A stretch of DNA of 36,863 bases from an uncultured Eubacteriales bacterium. GTDB lineage: Bacteria; Bacillota; Clostridia; Oscillospirales; Oscillospiraceae. The notes under the pieces were generated by a model that was not told where the DNA came from, did not search any database, and worked only from the letters and a program-made list of their open reading frames with translations. A program made the position numbers and the translations under genes. Each line of letters starts with the position of its first letter. The first letter of the stretch is position 1. The stretch spans positions 1 through 36,863 of the forward strand of contig ONBX01000020.1 of NCBI GenBank assembly GCA_900316205.1, read 5' to 3'. Below are positions 22,001 through 29,825 of the stretch, piece by piece.

Positions 22001-23278
22001 ATGCCGGAATTTGAAGAACTGCTGCAGGCGGAGCTGCCCGCTCTGGAGCGCTTTGTGAAGTTTCGCATCGGCAGCGCCCGGGACGCGGAGGACGTGCTGC
22101 AGGAGATCTGCCTCGCCGCCTGGCGGAATTACGGGAGTCTGCGGGATCAAAGCTCCTTCAAGCCCTGGCTGCTGGGCATCGCCCGGAATAAGTGCAAGGA
22201 CTATTTCCGGGAGCAGGCCAGACGCATGGAGCTCCCCCTGGAGGAGCTGAACGAGGCGGTGCTTGCCGTGGGGCTCCGGGGCCGCACGATCAAAAGCGCC
22301 GTGCGGGACACCCTGGAGCAGCTGGGAAATACGGATCAGCAGATCCTGTACCTCGCCTATTTCCGGGACCTGCCCCAGGCGGAGATCGCAGAGCGGCTGC
22401 ACCTCCCCCTTGGCACGGTGAAGAGCCGTCTGCACAAGGCCCGCTCCCGTTTCAAGGAGCGCTGGCCCTATCGGGAGAAAGGAGAAACGAACATGAAAAC
22501 CTTGCCGGAATATCTGCCGGAATACACGATCACAGAGTCTGAGCTGCCCCTCTTCCCGGTCCGCTGGGAGGAGACGATGGGCTGGTTTGTGGTGCCGAAG
22601 CCGGGAGAAACGTGCTCCTGGGCCATGTACGACTTCCCGGAGCGCCGGCGCACCGAGCAGTGCGACATGGAAGTTCTGGGCCGGGCGGAGGTCCACGGCA
22701 TCCAGGGGGTGGAGATCCGCGCCGTGGAGTATGCGCCCTCAGACTGCAGCCGTATCGGAGATGCGGACAAGACCGAGCGCCGCTTCGTCGCCCAGCTCAC
22801 CGAGACCCATTGCCGCATCCTTGCCGAAAGCCATGTGGAGGACGGCGTCCGCAAGCTCTATACCTTCCTGGACGGCGGCGACTTTCTGGACAACTGGGGC
22901 TTCGGGGAGGACAATTGCGGCAACGAGGTCCGGATCGCGCCACGGGGCGATATCCGCCGGGAGGGCAGCGCGGTGACCGCCGCGGACAAGCCCTTCCTGC
23001 TGGACGTGGTAGGCCGTTACACCGTGGAGATCGGCGGCAGGCGCTATGACACCATCTGCGTCATGGATATCGAGACTTACGACGGCGGCGTGGCCACCGA
23101 GCAGTTTCTGGACAAGGAGGGCCGCACCGTCCTCTGGCGCCGCTTCAACCGGGACAACTGGGCCATGGATCGCTACGGCCGCCCCTGGAGCGAGCTTCTG
23201 CCGGAAAACGAGCGCATCACCATAAACGGAGCGACTTACGTCCACTGGTACGACTGCATCACCGACCATATTTTGTGA
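22001..23278 (+). CDS. ECF-type sigma factor fused to a C-terminal domain
   Basis: A 425-residue protein. Residues ~10-75 are sigma region 2 (ARDAEDVLQEICLAAWRNYG, FKPWLLGIARNKCKDYFREQ) and ~105-155 are sigma region 4 (FRDLPQAEIAERLHLPLGTV, KSRLHKARSRF), so it should direct RNA polymerase to alternative promoters. Residues ~165-425 form an uncharacterised, mainly beta-rich domain starting MKTLPEYLPEY, with FPVRWEETMGWFVVPKPGE, YDTICVMDIETYDGG and EQFLDKEGRTVLWRRFNRD. No membrane segment or anti-sigma gene follows, so the C-domain may be the controller. Start at 22001 behind AGGAGGTGA; an in-frame GTG at 21992 overlaps that site. A strong internal start is described separately. Confidence 0.9.
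   Translation: MPEFEELLQAELPALERFVKFRIGSARDAEDVLQEICLAAWRNYGSLRDQSSFKPWLLGIARNKCKDYFREQARRMELPLEELNEAVLAVGLRGRTIKSAVRDTLEQLGNTDQQILYLAYFRDLPQAEIAERLHLPLGTVKSRLHKARSRFKERWPYREKGETNMKTLPEYLPEYTITESELPLFPVRWEETMGWFVVPKPGETCSWAMYDFPERRRTEQCDMEVLGRAEVHGIQGVEIRAVEYAPSDCSRIGDADKTERRFVAQLTETHCRILAESHVEDGVRKLYTFLDGGDFLDNWGFGEDNCGNEVRIAPRGDIRREGSAVTAADKPFLLDVVGRYTVEIGGRRYDTICVMDIETYDGGVATEQFLDKEGRTVLWRRFNRDNWAMDRYGRPWSELLPENERITINGATYVHWYDCITDHIL
22478..22495 (+). promoter_or_regulatory. Strong internal ribosome binding site and ATG
   Basis: AAAGGAG (22478-22484) is followed eight bases later by an in-frame ATG (22493) at the exact junction of the sigma part and the C-domain. Translation here would give a separate C-domain of about 261 residues. 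This looks like a fusion of two once-separate genes that kept the second gene's start site. Confidence 0.65.
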
Positions 23279-23290
23279 GCTGTCCGGCTG

Positions 23291-23875
23291 TAGGGGCGGT
23301 TGCTCGTCCGTGAACGGAGCTGAGCCACAAAGCCTTCCCCGCGCACGGGGAAGGTGCCCCAGTGCGCACACTGGGGCGGATGAGGTCCTTTTGCCGGACC
23401 ACGGGGAGACCTCGCTGCGCTCGGGGACCTCATCAGTCAGCTGCGCTGACAGCTTCCCCTTGCGAGGGGAAGCCAGAGCCGCGTATCAAAGCTTTCCCCG
23501 CGCCTCCCCGCAGCGGACGACGGATGAGGTGTTGCCCTGTCTTCCCGAGCAGAGCGAAGCCATGGCAGTGCGGAACGCTGTGGGGCGGAACGACCCCTCC
23601 GTCATCCGGCGGGCGTAACACGCTGGATGACACCTCCCCTTGCGCAGGGGAGGTGTTCGGGCTGTCGATGGCGCCAGCCCCTATGGCGAAGACGGGAGCG
23701 CCGGCGCTTGATGCCGTTCCTGCTCTCGTCTCGCAGGGGCCGCCCCTCTCGCGCCGCCCGTAGAGATCACCGCCCCGGCGGCTCTTGGCTCCCCCTCCGG
23801 GGGAGCTGTCAAGCGGCGTGTCACGCTCCGCCGCTTGACTGAGGGGGGTCCCGTCGTAGGGGCGATCTGCGGTCA
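23291..23875. repeat. Mosaic of dispersed palindromic repeats
   Basis: About 680 bases (23279-23963) without a supportable gene. Pieces of at least three repeat types are visible: GTAGGGGCG at 23291 and 23856, CTTCCCC/GGGGAAG blocks with GTCAGCTGCGCTGACA (about 23435), CACCTCCCC...GGGGAGGTG (23629-23654), and AAGCGGCGTGTCACGCTCCGCCGCTT (23810-23837). Candidate open frames here are repeat-derived. Confidence 0.65.
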
Positions 23876-23963
23876 CCTTCTTCTCTTCTTCGCGCAGGGC
23901 AATGCTCCCCTCGCGCCGTCCCATGCCGCCCTTTTGCCGTCCTCGGGACGGCTTTTCCTTTTT

Positions 23964-23992
23964 TGAAACCTTTTGGCCCTCTCAAACGTTAT
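23964..23992 (+). promoter_or_regulatory. ECF sigma promoter, operon of unknowns
   Basis: TGAAAC (23964-23969), 17 bases, CGTTAT (23987-23992), the form used by many Firmicute ECF factors (TGAAAC with CGT). It shares 21 identical bases with 33609-33629. The first gene starts 126 bases downstream. Confidence 0.65.
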
Positions 23993-24041
23993 TCTGTCGG
24001 AGAGAATGGCCGGAAAGCTCCCGTTAATGCCCGGGTTTTTC

Positions 24042-24070
24042 TTTACGGACAAAAGCACTCATGTTATACT
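24042..24070 (+). promoter_or_regulatory. Second promoter of the six-gene operon
   Basis: TTTACG (24042-24047), 17 bases, TATACT (24065-24070), 48 bases before the ATG. It is a housekeeping-type promoter placed downstream of the ECF-type one. Confidence 0.55.
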
Positions 24071-24118
24071 GAACAGGAAAGAGAATCACATCATATATCC
24101 GCCGCGAAAGGACACACC

Positions 24119-25519
24119 ATGACAAAAACGCAATTTCGTCACGATCTGCGCCGGGGCCTGGGCAGCTGTCCGCTGGAGCTGGAGCGCTGCACCGATGTGG
24201 AGGACTACCGGGAGGATCTGCTCTGGGGCCTGGAGCACGCTCTGGCCTATGACGCCCAGTGCGAGGGCACGCGGGCGATCTACTATTATGACATGCTCTG
24301 GCTCTTTGACGACTGGACGGACTTTCACGCTCTCATCGCCGCCGGCGCGAAACGCAATCTCAAGGATCGGGGCTGGCGCTTTTTCCACTTTGCGGAGCTG
24401 CTGGCCCTGATGGCCGGGGACGCTTACGCCCCCGCCCGGGAGACGCTGGAGGAGCTTTACGCCTTGCTGCTGGGCGCCATTTTCCGCGGTCACCCCTCCC
24501 AAAACGGCATCTGGCCCGCGATGGACAATTTCAGCCGCGTGTGCGTGTCTCTGCTCACAAACGCCCTGCAGGCCCAGGCGGAGCGGGAGGCCTTTTATCT
24601 GCGCGTTCTCGCTGACTACGGCAGGATCCTGGCGCGAAAGCCGGATCTGGGCGGACATGCGGAGGACGAGTGGTTTGACTCTGTGGCGGAGGACACCCTC
24701 GGTGCCGACCGGGTGCGGGAGCTGCTGCGGGAGGCCGGGGACGATCCCGATATCGCCCGGTATCTGGAAAACCGCCGCCGTCTGCAGGCGAGCCGGGAGG
24801 CCTATCAGGCCCAGGCGCGGCAGCAGGCGGAGGCGGAGAGCGCCCAGAGCATCTACCGCAAGCTCCGGGATGGAGCCGTCCCCGGGAAAGACCTTCCCCT
24901 CTTCCTGCTGCGCCGTATGGAGCAGCAGGGCCTTGAAGAGGTCTCGCGCCTTGCGCGGCTCTACGCGGCAGAGGAAAAGGAGGATCTGCGCCATGCGATC
25001 CTGCGCCTCTTCCGAACGGAAGTCTGCATTTCCACCTTTGACGACGCCGGGATCTCTCGCCTGCTTTTGGACGCGGAGAGCGAAAACCGCCCCCTTCGGG
25101 AGGAGGCGCTGCGGGTGCTGCCGGAGCTGCGGGCCCCGCAGGTGCGGGACTATGCCCTCTCCCGCCTCGAGCGCCGGAAGAAGGATGTGGACGCGCTCTA
25201 TATGCTGCTCACCAATTTCCGCCCCGGGGACGGTGAACGCCTGATCCCGCTGGTAAAAGCCGTCTCTCTCGATGAAAACCGCGGCGCCTGGCACGGCGTT
25301 TTCAGTGCGGTGCGGGAGCTGATCCACCGGGATCCGGCGGCGGACCGGGAGCTCTCCGGGACGCTGCTGCCCTATATGCTGCGGGAGGGCTATTGCTCCT
25401 GCTGCCGGCTCTATCTGCTGGAGCTGATGGAGCCCCGCGGTCTGCTGATGCCTGAGCTGCGGGAGGAATGCCGCCGGGACTGCTATCTGGAGATCCGGGA
25501 ATTTGCAGAGGGACTGTAA
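24119..25519 (+). CDS. Uncharacterised alpha-helical repeat protein
   Basis: A 466-residue soluble protein, first gene of the six-gene unit. It is nearly all helix. Aromatic-rich N-terminal helices (AIYYYDMLWLFDDWTDFHAL) lead to a charged helix around residues 215-245 (RRRLQASREAYQAQARQQAE) and a C-terminal half of paired helices ending in leucines (LREEALRVLPELRAPQVRDY, ALSRLERRKKDVDALYML), like HEAT/ARM-type repeats. No catalytic motif, signal peptide or membrane span is seen. The ATG at 24119 follows GAAAGGACAC; longer frames run through the promoters. Such scaffolds usually bind proteins; no function can be assigned. Confidence 0.75.
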   Translation: MTKTQFRHDLRRGLGSCPLELERCTDVEDYREDLLWGLEHALAYDAQCEGTRAIYYYDMLWLFDDWTDFHALIAAGAKRNLKDRGWRFFHFAELLALMAGDAYAPARETLEELYALLLGAIFRGHPSQNGIWPAMDNFSRVCVSLLTNALQAQAEREAFYLRVLADYGRILARKPDLGGHAEDEWFDSVAEDTLGADRVRELLREAGDDPDIARYLENRRRLQASREAYQAQARQQAEAESAQSIYRKLRDGAVPGKDLPLFLLRRMEQQGLEEVSRLARLYAAEEKEDLRHAILRLFRTEVCISTFDDAGISRLLLDAESENRPLREEALRVLPELRAPQVRDYALSRLERRKKDVDALYMLLTNFRPGDGERLIPLVKAVSLDENRGAWHGVFSAVRELIHRDPAADRELSGTLLPYMLREGYCSCCRLYLLELMEPRGLLMPELREECRRDCYLEIREFAEGL

Positions 25520-25543
25520 GGAGAAAAAAAGGAGGTCGTTTCC

Positions 25544-25924
25544 ATGAATCTCATTCAGACGCAAAGGGATATTCGGCGCTTCCTGGATCAGGTCAATTCG
25601 CTGCACGACGGGTATCTGCTCTCTGCGCAGTTTGAAAAATCAGGCATTTCACGAGGAAACGGCCTGACCCTTGACCCGAGCAAAACCGTGCTCCGTCTTC
25701 GTTATCTTGTCACAAGCATCTGCGATGCAGAAGTAGAGATCGAATTCGTAGGCGTGCGGGAGTGGCAGATCCGGGAAACTCAATGGAATGAGATCCTTGA
25801 CTCCGCGGTCTCTTTCTTGGATGACGGTTTCGTTGTCTGGACGGACGATGAATCCACTGACCCGAAAATCCGTTCCGGGTGTTCCTATGTGATCGCCAGA
25901 ACGATGAAGTGGAGAATTCTCTGA
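25544..25924 (+). CDS. Small uncharacterised protein (FHD...MKWR family)
   Basis: A 126-residue protein that begins 24 bases after the previous stop behind a perfect AGGAGG. It has the layout of a common unnamed Firmicute family: an early SLHDGYLLSAQFE motif, a central paired strand VLRLRYLVTS and VEIEFVGVREWQI, then FVVWTDDES and a final YVIARTMKWRIL. The fold is likely a compact beta sandwich. Similar genes are often scattered among immunity-like clusters, which is a recollection of genomic style rather than proof. Base composition is lower in GC than its neighbours, suggesting separate acquisition. Confidence 0.7.
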   Translation: MNLIQTQRDIRRFLDQVNSLHDGYLLSAQFEKSGISRGNGLTLDPSKTVLRLRYLVTSICDAEVEIEFVGVREWQIRETQWNEILDSAVSFLDDGFVVWTDDESTDPKIRSGCSYVIARTMKWRIL

Positions 25925-25946
25925 GTAAGGAGAAGAGGGGCTTTCT

Positions 25947-26471
25947 ATGGATTTCAAAGTTTTCAGCCTGCTCTTTGGCGCGTTCAGCAGCCTGATTGCC
26001 TGGGTCTTTCTGCACCTTAGCTTTCCAGAGGATGCGTGGCTGGCTCTTCCGGTGGGGATCAGCATCACGATTGTGCTGAGTGCGATCCTGCAGATCCTCC
26101 TGCATTTTGAGGAAAAGCGCTATCGGCAGGCAGAGGCACGCTTTACCCAAGCGCCTGTTTTCAAGTGTGAAGGAGCAGTTTATTCAGGCGCAGAAACGCG
26201 CGGAGCACGGCTCTATCTGTTTGAGGACGGTCTTACCATATTGGGCCTGGACAAAAAGCCCGTGCTGGAATATTCGATACCGATGTCCGGGCTCCGGGAG
26301 ATCACCTGCGAAAATACACGCAACGGCGCCATTCTCCATCTCTACGGTTTTGAAGAGGGCGAGGAGATCCACTTTTTCAGCCGTGAGGGGGATCAAGCCG
26401 CAGGCAGGATCATGGATGCCATGGAACATGCAGAAGATACGTCTTTTTCGCTGGATGAGGTGGGACCATGA
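25947..26471 (+). CDS. Membrane protein with PH-like cytoplasmic domain
   Basis: A 174-residue protein. Two membrane helices (VFSLLFGAFSSLIAWVFLHL; WLALPVGISITIVLSAILQI) form a hairpin, followed by a basic junction (EEKRYRQAEARF) and a ~115-residue cytoplasmic domain of strands and one C-terminal helix: GARLYLFEDGLTILGLDKKP, YSIPMSGLREITC, AILHLYGFEEGEEIHFFSRE, RIMDAMEHA. This resembles bacterial PH/YcxB-like domains. The stop overlaps the next start (ATGA), implying coupled translation. GAGGGG precedes the ATG. Role unknown; it would place the operon's product at the membrane. Confidence 0.7.
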   Translation: MDFKVFSLLFGAFSSLIAWVFLHLSFPEDAWLALPVGISITIVLSAILQILLHFEEKRYRQAEARFTQAPVFKCEGAVYSGAETRGARLYLFEDGLTILGLDKKPVLEYSIPMSGLREITCENTRNGAILHLYGFEEGEEIHFFSREGDQAAGRIMDAMEHAEDTSFSLDEVGP

Positions 26472-27424
26472 CGGTTGAGCGAGCCTATTATCACAAGCTG
26501 ATGCTGGAGGTCGGGCTGACCGAGAGCTTTGATGCGGAGCTGGACGAGCTTCTGGAGCAGGAAGACCCGCTGAGCGAGCTGACCCTGGCCCTCTCCACCT
26601 GCGGCGGGGATCGAAATGAACAGATCCATATTTTGAACGACTATATCCTCTCCGTCCCGAAGGAGCAGATCGACTCCGATGCCGTGTTTTCCCTGGTGGC
26701 GGAGGATTTCCGGGCTCGCTATGAGCAAAGCCCGGAGGCTTTGGAGCAGCTCACACGCAAAATGGGCTCGGTGGCCTGGCTCTCCGGCTGGTGGATGGAG
26801 GATCCCTGGAACGCCATGTATCTGATGAGCGACTGGTATGACGATATTGAAGCTCGCCTTCTTACACGGGAAGCCTTTCTGGAAAGCTTCCGAAAGCTGC
26901 TTTCATCCGGAGAGGTATTCGACCCCCTGGATGCGCAGCGCCGAAAGCTGCAGCAAAACACGCTTCCCGCGCAGATCCGGTCCTTCTTTTTCAAAAGGAG
27001 AAGGCGGAAGATCCGCCGTGAGCCCGGAGACGGTCTCGCCAATGCCCGTCCCAATGCGCTTTTTCTCCCCTGCCGGGTCCGCTGGGGCACGGCCTGGTTT
27101 GAGTTTCAGTACTGCAAAACCAAAGGGCCCCTCAAAAAGCTCCTGGATCACCCGCAGCAGCATTGGATGTCGGATTCCCTGATCGTATATCTGGACGATC
27201 AGGAGCGGCTGCTGGACGCCTACCTTCCCTATCTGGAGCATCCGGAATCGCCGGACGGCAGCAGCAGATTCTGCTATTATGGGATCAACTATTACACCAA
27301 GGAGCGCACGGCACAAATGCTGGGACAGATCCGGGCCGACCGGCCGGAGGAATGGGAGGTCCTGCTCCCCTGGCTGGAAAAGGCCGCGTCCAAATACAAC
27401 GGATTCTATTTTCTGGGGATCTGA
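26468..27424 (+). CDS. Uncharacterised 318-residue protein
   Basis: A soluble, mostly helical protein with no family recognised. The N-terminal half is acidic (FDAELDELLEQEDPLSELTL, LNDYILSVPKEQIDSDAVF). A strongly basic patch FFFKRRRRKIRREPGD sits near residue 180, then a beta-containing stretch LFLPCRVRWGTAWFEFQYCK. The C-terminus is tryptophan-rich (PEEWEVLLPWLEKAASKYNG). The basic cluster could bind nucleic acid or acidic partners. Start overlaps the membrane protein gene by four bases. A GAAAGGAGG site for the next gene begins only a few bases after its stop. Confidence 0.7.
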   Translation: MTVERAYYHKLMLEVGLTESFDAELDELLEQEDPLSELTLALSTCGGDRNEQIHILNDYILSVPKEQIDSDAVFSLVAEDFRARYEQSPEALEQLTRKMGSVAWLSGWWMEDPWNAMYLMSDWYDDIEARLLTREAFLESFRKLLSSGEVFDPLDAQRRKLQQNTLPAQIRSFFFKRRRRKIRREPGDGLANARPNALFLPCRVRWGTAWFEFQYCKTKGPLKKLLDHPQQHWMSDSLIVYLDDQERLLDAYLPYLEHPESPDGSSRFCYYGINYYTKERTAQMLGQIRADRPEEWEVLLPWLEKAASKYNGFYFLGI

Positions 27425-27441
27425 CGAAAGGAGGTATCATC

Positions 27442-28728
27442 ATGGGCTGCTGGGGCATGGGGCTCACCTGTAGCGACGATTATTGCGAGGTCTATGAGGA
27501 CTTCATGGAGCGCTACGACGAAGGAGAGGAAGTTTCCGCCATTCGGGAGGCGATCCTTGCCGAGCATACCGCAGAGTTTGATCCGGAGAATCCCATCCTC
27601 CACGATATGTATTTCGCGCTGGCCAAGGCGGGCTGGATCTGCTGCGAGCAGTCGCCGGAGATCCTGGAGCGGGTGCGCAGCATCATCGAAAGCGGGGCGA
27701 ACCTGGATTTCTACCGGAAGCTGGGCGCCAATGAGCGGGACCTTGCCGAGAGGAAAAAGAAGCTGGCTGCGTTTTGGACTTCGCTGCAGCGTCCAAGAGC
27801 GAAGCCCCGAAAGCGGCACCCCGCGCCGAAGGAGCGGGAGCTGCCCGATCTGGACCCGGGGAGTGTTCTGGCCTATAAGGCGCCGGAGGGACAGCGGGTG
27901 CTGATCGTGCTGGACCGCATCGGCTGGCCCGGATTCTTTCAAGATCAGGTCTTTTGCTGCGTGCTGCAAAGAAGCTTTGAGAAAAAGGAGCTCTCCACCC
28001 TGGATCCGCTCCCGGAAAAGCTGGGGCTGATCAGCTCCTTCTACGCAAAGGAATTTCTTGCTCCTTCCGCCTTCCGGAACATCGGGACTGTCCCGGTTCC
28101 CGAGGGGCTCTACGCCAAGCTCTACCCTGCCGGCTGGAACGGCTGGAGGCTGCTTTTGGAGGGATACAAAAAAGACTTTCAGAAAGATTTCACCCCGGCG
28201 GAGGCCCTGGATTTGAGGCAGCTCCTGGCCGGAGAGACGCCGAAGGGGATGAGCCTGTACTGTAGAGTGAGCAAGGTCAGGTTTGGTAACGTGGGCGTGG
28301 GGCAGGTCTATATCAAGGATGAGACACCGGAAAAGAAGGACACCGCTCCGGTCAACGGCTTTGATACCGAGAAGATCGACCGGCTGCTCGCCCGGGTAGG
28401 CGTGGACGAGGACGAGGCCTTCTACCGGGAGCTGGATGCTGTGATCTACAGCCTCGGCCGGGACGCGGAAAATCCCAGGGAGCTGCGCTATGCCTATGGA
28501 CTTTTGATGGAGCTTTCCCAGCACCCGAAGTCCTCCGTGCGGATGGCGGTGCTCCAGGCTTTGGGCGTCATGGGGGTGCTGCACAAGAAGGCGCCCCTCC
28601 TCGAATCGGAGGTCAAGGATCGCTTCTATGCCCAGTGGCGGCAGGGAGATCCGGTGGAGCGGGCCATTTTGAAGGACGTGATGGAGGATCTGCGGCGGGG
28701 CCGGGGCTGGCAATTCGTTTTGCCGTAG
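27442..28728 (+). CDS. MGCWGMG-type protein with helical C-terminal region
   Basis: A 428-residue protein behind a very strong AAAGGAGG. The start MGCWGMGLTCSDDYCEVYED resembles DUF4259-like and related families that open with MGxWGxG and an acidic helix (seen in small Firmicute proteins of unknown use). After a basic linker (RPRAKPRKRHPAPKER, about 118-133) comes a beta-rich middle region with GSVLAYKAPEGQRVLIVLDR, then from about residue 320 helices resembling HEAT units (YAYGLLMELSQHPKSSVRMA, VLQALGVMGVLHKKAPLL). It is thus a likely three-part protein. No catalytic motif is recognised. Confidence 0.7.
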   Translation: MGCWGMGLTCSDDYCEVYEDFMERYDEGEEVSAIREAILAEHTAEFDPENPILHDMYFALAKAGWICCEQSPEILERVRSIIESGANLDFYRKLGANERDLAERKKKLAAFWTSLQRPRAKPRKRHPAPKERELPDLDPGSVLAYKAPEGQRVLIVLDRIGWPGFFQDQVFCCVLQRSFEKKELSTLDPLPEKLGLISSFYAKEFLAPSAFRNIGTVPVPEGLYAKLYPAGWNGWRLLLEGYKKDFQKDFTPAEALDLRQLLAGETPKGMSLYCRVSKVRFGNVGVGQVYIKDETPEKKDTAPVNGFDTEKIDRLLARVGVDEDEAFYRELDAVIYSLGRDAENPRELRYAYGLLMELSQHPKSSVRMAVLQALGVMGVLHKKAPLLESEVKDRFYAQWRQGDPVERAILKDVMEDLRRGRGWQFVLP

Positions 28729-28736
28729 GATGAGCT

Positions 28737-29396
28737 ATGGAGAGAAAACAACTTGTAAATCGGGAGCCGATCCCCTATGACGCGCCTCTGCCAGAGCTGG
28801 AAGAGCTGCTGCGGGACAAGGAGATGCAGCGCTATTGCCTCGCCTGTGAGGCCCTGTCCTGGCGAACCGATGAAGAATCCTTTCGTCTTCTCGCCGCGCA
28901 GCTGGATGTGGCGGACCGCTGGCGCCGGCTGTATGCTTTCCGTGTGATTTTTCGCAGCCCCTATTCAGTGAGTCTTTCGTCCTATGCGGTGCAGCAGCTT
29001 CTGTCCGACGATCCTTCCTTTGTGTTGGCTGCGCTGGAGATCATTGAGGAACACAGGCTCCCCTGCCCGGAGCAGGCCATAAAAGCGGCGGTTGCGGAGC
29101 ACTACGAGCTGCTTCACGATCAAGGGAAGCTGCTGTTTCGTCTGGAGGCCAGCGGGGAGAACTATCGCTATCTGACGGACTTGTTTCATCGGGAAGGGCC
29201 CTGTATTCGGCAAGAGATCGTGGCGGATATCCTCCTGGACCACTACGAGGATTCCCGCCCCGCGGAGCTCTATACGCTGCTGGCCGGTTCCCGCCATGCC
29301 AGGCAGCGGGTGAAGGCCGCGCTGCTTGCCAAAAGGCGGGGGCTGGATCCCTCCGCCCTGCGGGAAGACCCGGACGGCCATGTGCGCAAAGCCTGA
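28737..29396 (+). CDS. HEAT-repeat-like protein
   Basis: A 219-residue helical protein that ends the operon, eight bases after the previous stop. Repeated helix pairs are visible: YCLACEALSWRTDEESFRLL, AAQLDVADRWRRLYAFRVIF, VQQLLSDDPSFVLAALEIIE, LYTLLAGSRHARQRVKAALL, ending LREDPDGHVRKA, a pattern typical of HEAT/PBS-lyase-like repeats. No enzyme motif is present. The ribosome site (AGGATGAG) is weak, so translation is probably coupled to the upstream gene. It shares its helical-repeat style with the first and fifth genes of this unit. Confidence 0.7.
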   Translation: MERKQLVNREPIPYDAPLPELEELLRDKEMQRYCLACEALSWRTDEESFRLLAAQLDVADRWRRLYAFRVIFRSPYSVSLSSYAVQQLLSDDPSFVLAALEIIEEHRLPCPEQAIKAAVAEHYELLHDQGKLLFRLEASGENYRYLTDLFHREGPCIRQEIVADILLDHYEDSRPAELYTLLAGSRHARQRVKAALLAKRRGLDPSALREDPDGHVRKA

Positions 29397-29437
29397 CGCT
29401 GATGTGGGGATCAAGCAAAAAAAGCCCCGCTTCCCCC

Positions 29438-29466
29438 TTCAAATGCGCCGATCCATATGCTATAAT
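29438..29466 (+). promoter_or_regulatory. Promoter of the 64-residue membrane protein
   Basis: TTCAAA (29438-29443), 17-base spacer, perfect TATAAT (29461-29466), 32 bases before the ATG. Confidence 0.75.
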
Positions 29467-29498
29467 AGCTTTATCAAATCATTCGGGAGGACTGAACC

Positions 29499-29693
29499 AT
29501 GAAAGAAAAGCTGAAAAACGCCTGGCTGAAGGTTGGCAAGTTCCTGCTCTGGGCCCTGCTCGCCGCCCTCTGCTGCTTTTTGACCTATATGGTCTTTGTC
29601 CACCGCAAGCTCATCATCGCCGCCATCAAGGGCGAAAAACTGCCCGAGCCCAAGGACGGCAGCCGCTGCCCCTGGTACCGCAAAAAGAAATAA
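29499..29693 (+). CDS. 64-residue single-pass membrane protein
   Basis: A small basic protein: MKEKLKNAWLKVGKFLL leads into one membrane helix (WALLAALCCFLTYMVFV), followed by a cationic tail ending in RCPWYRKKK. No domain is known. It has its own promoter and a GGGAGG site, and a strong terminator follows directly, so it forms a one-gene unit. Confidence 0.7.
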   Translation: MKEKLKNAWLKVGKFLLWALLAALCCFLTYMVFVHRKLIIAAIKGEKLPEPKDGSRCPWYRKKK

Positions 29694-29705
29694 GCGCCAT
29701 GCAAG

Positions 29706-29755
29706 ACCCGCCCGAAGCCGCAAGCCTCGGGCGGGTTTTCCTGTTTTTTTCTCGT
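29706..29755 (+). terminator. Terminator after the 64-residue gene
   Basis: ACCCGCCCGA (29706-29715) pairs with TCGGGCGGGT (29727-29736), followed by TTTCC and a run of seven T. Confidence 0.88.
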
Positions 29756-29768
29756 TTTTTGTCCGCAC

Positions 29769-29797
29769 TTGGCAGAACGGACGAGCCGTGCTATAAT
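29769..29797 (+). promoter_or_regulatory. Promoter of first beta-lactamase-fold gene
   Basis: TTGGCA (29769-29774), 17-base spacer ending GCC..GTGC, perfect TATAAT (29792-29797). It is nearly the same as the promoter of the paralogue at 30966. Confidence 0.8.
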
Positions 29798-29825
29798 GGA
29801 CAAAATTCGACCAAACGAGGACGCC

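Noticed and set aside
23310-23924. Small genes in the 23.3-23.9 kb stretch
   Set aside because: All candidate frames are built from palindromic repeat pieces and none has a plausible ribosome site or protein pattern.
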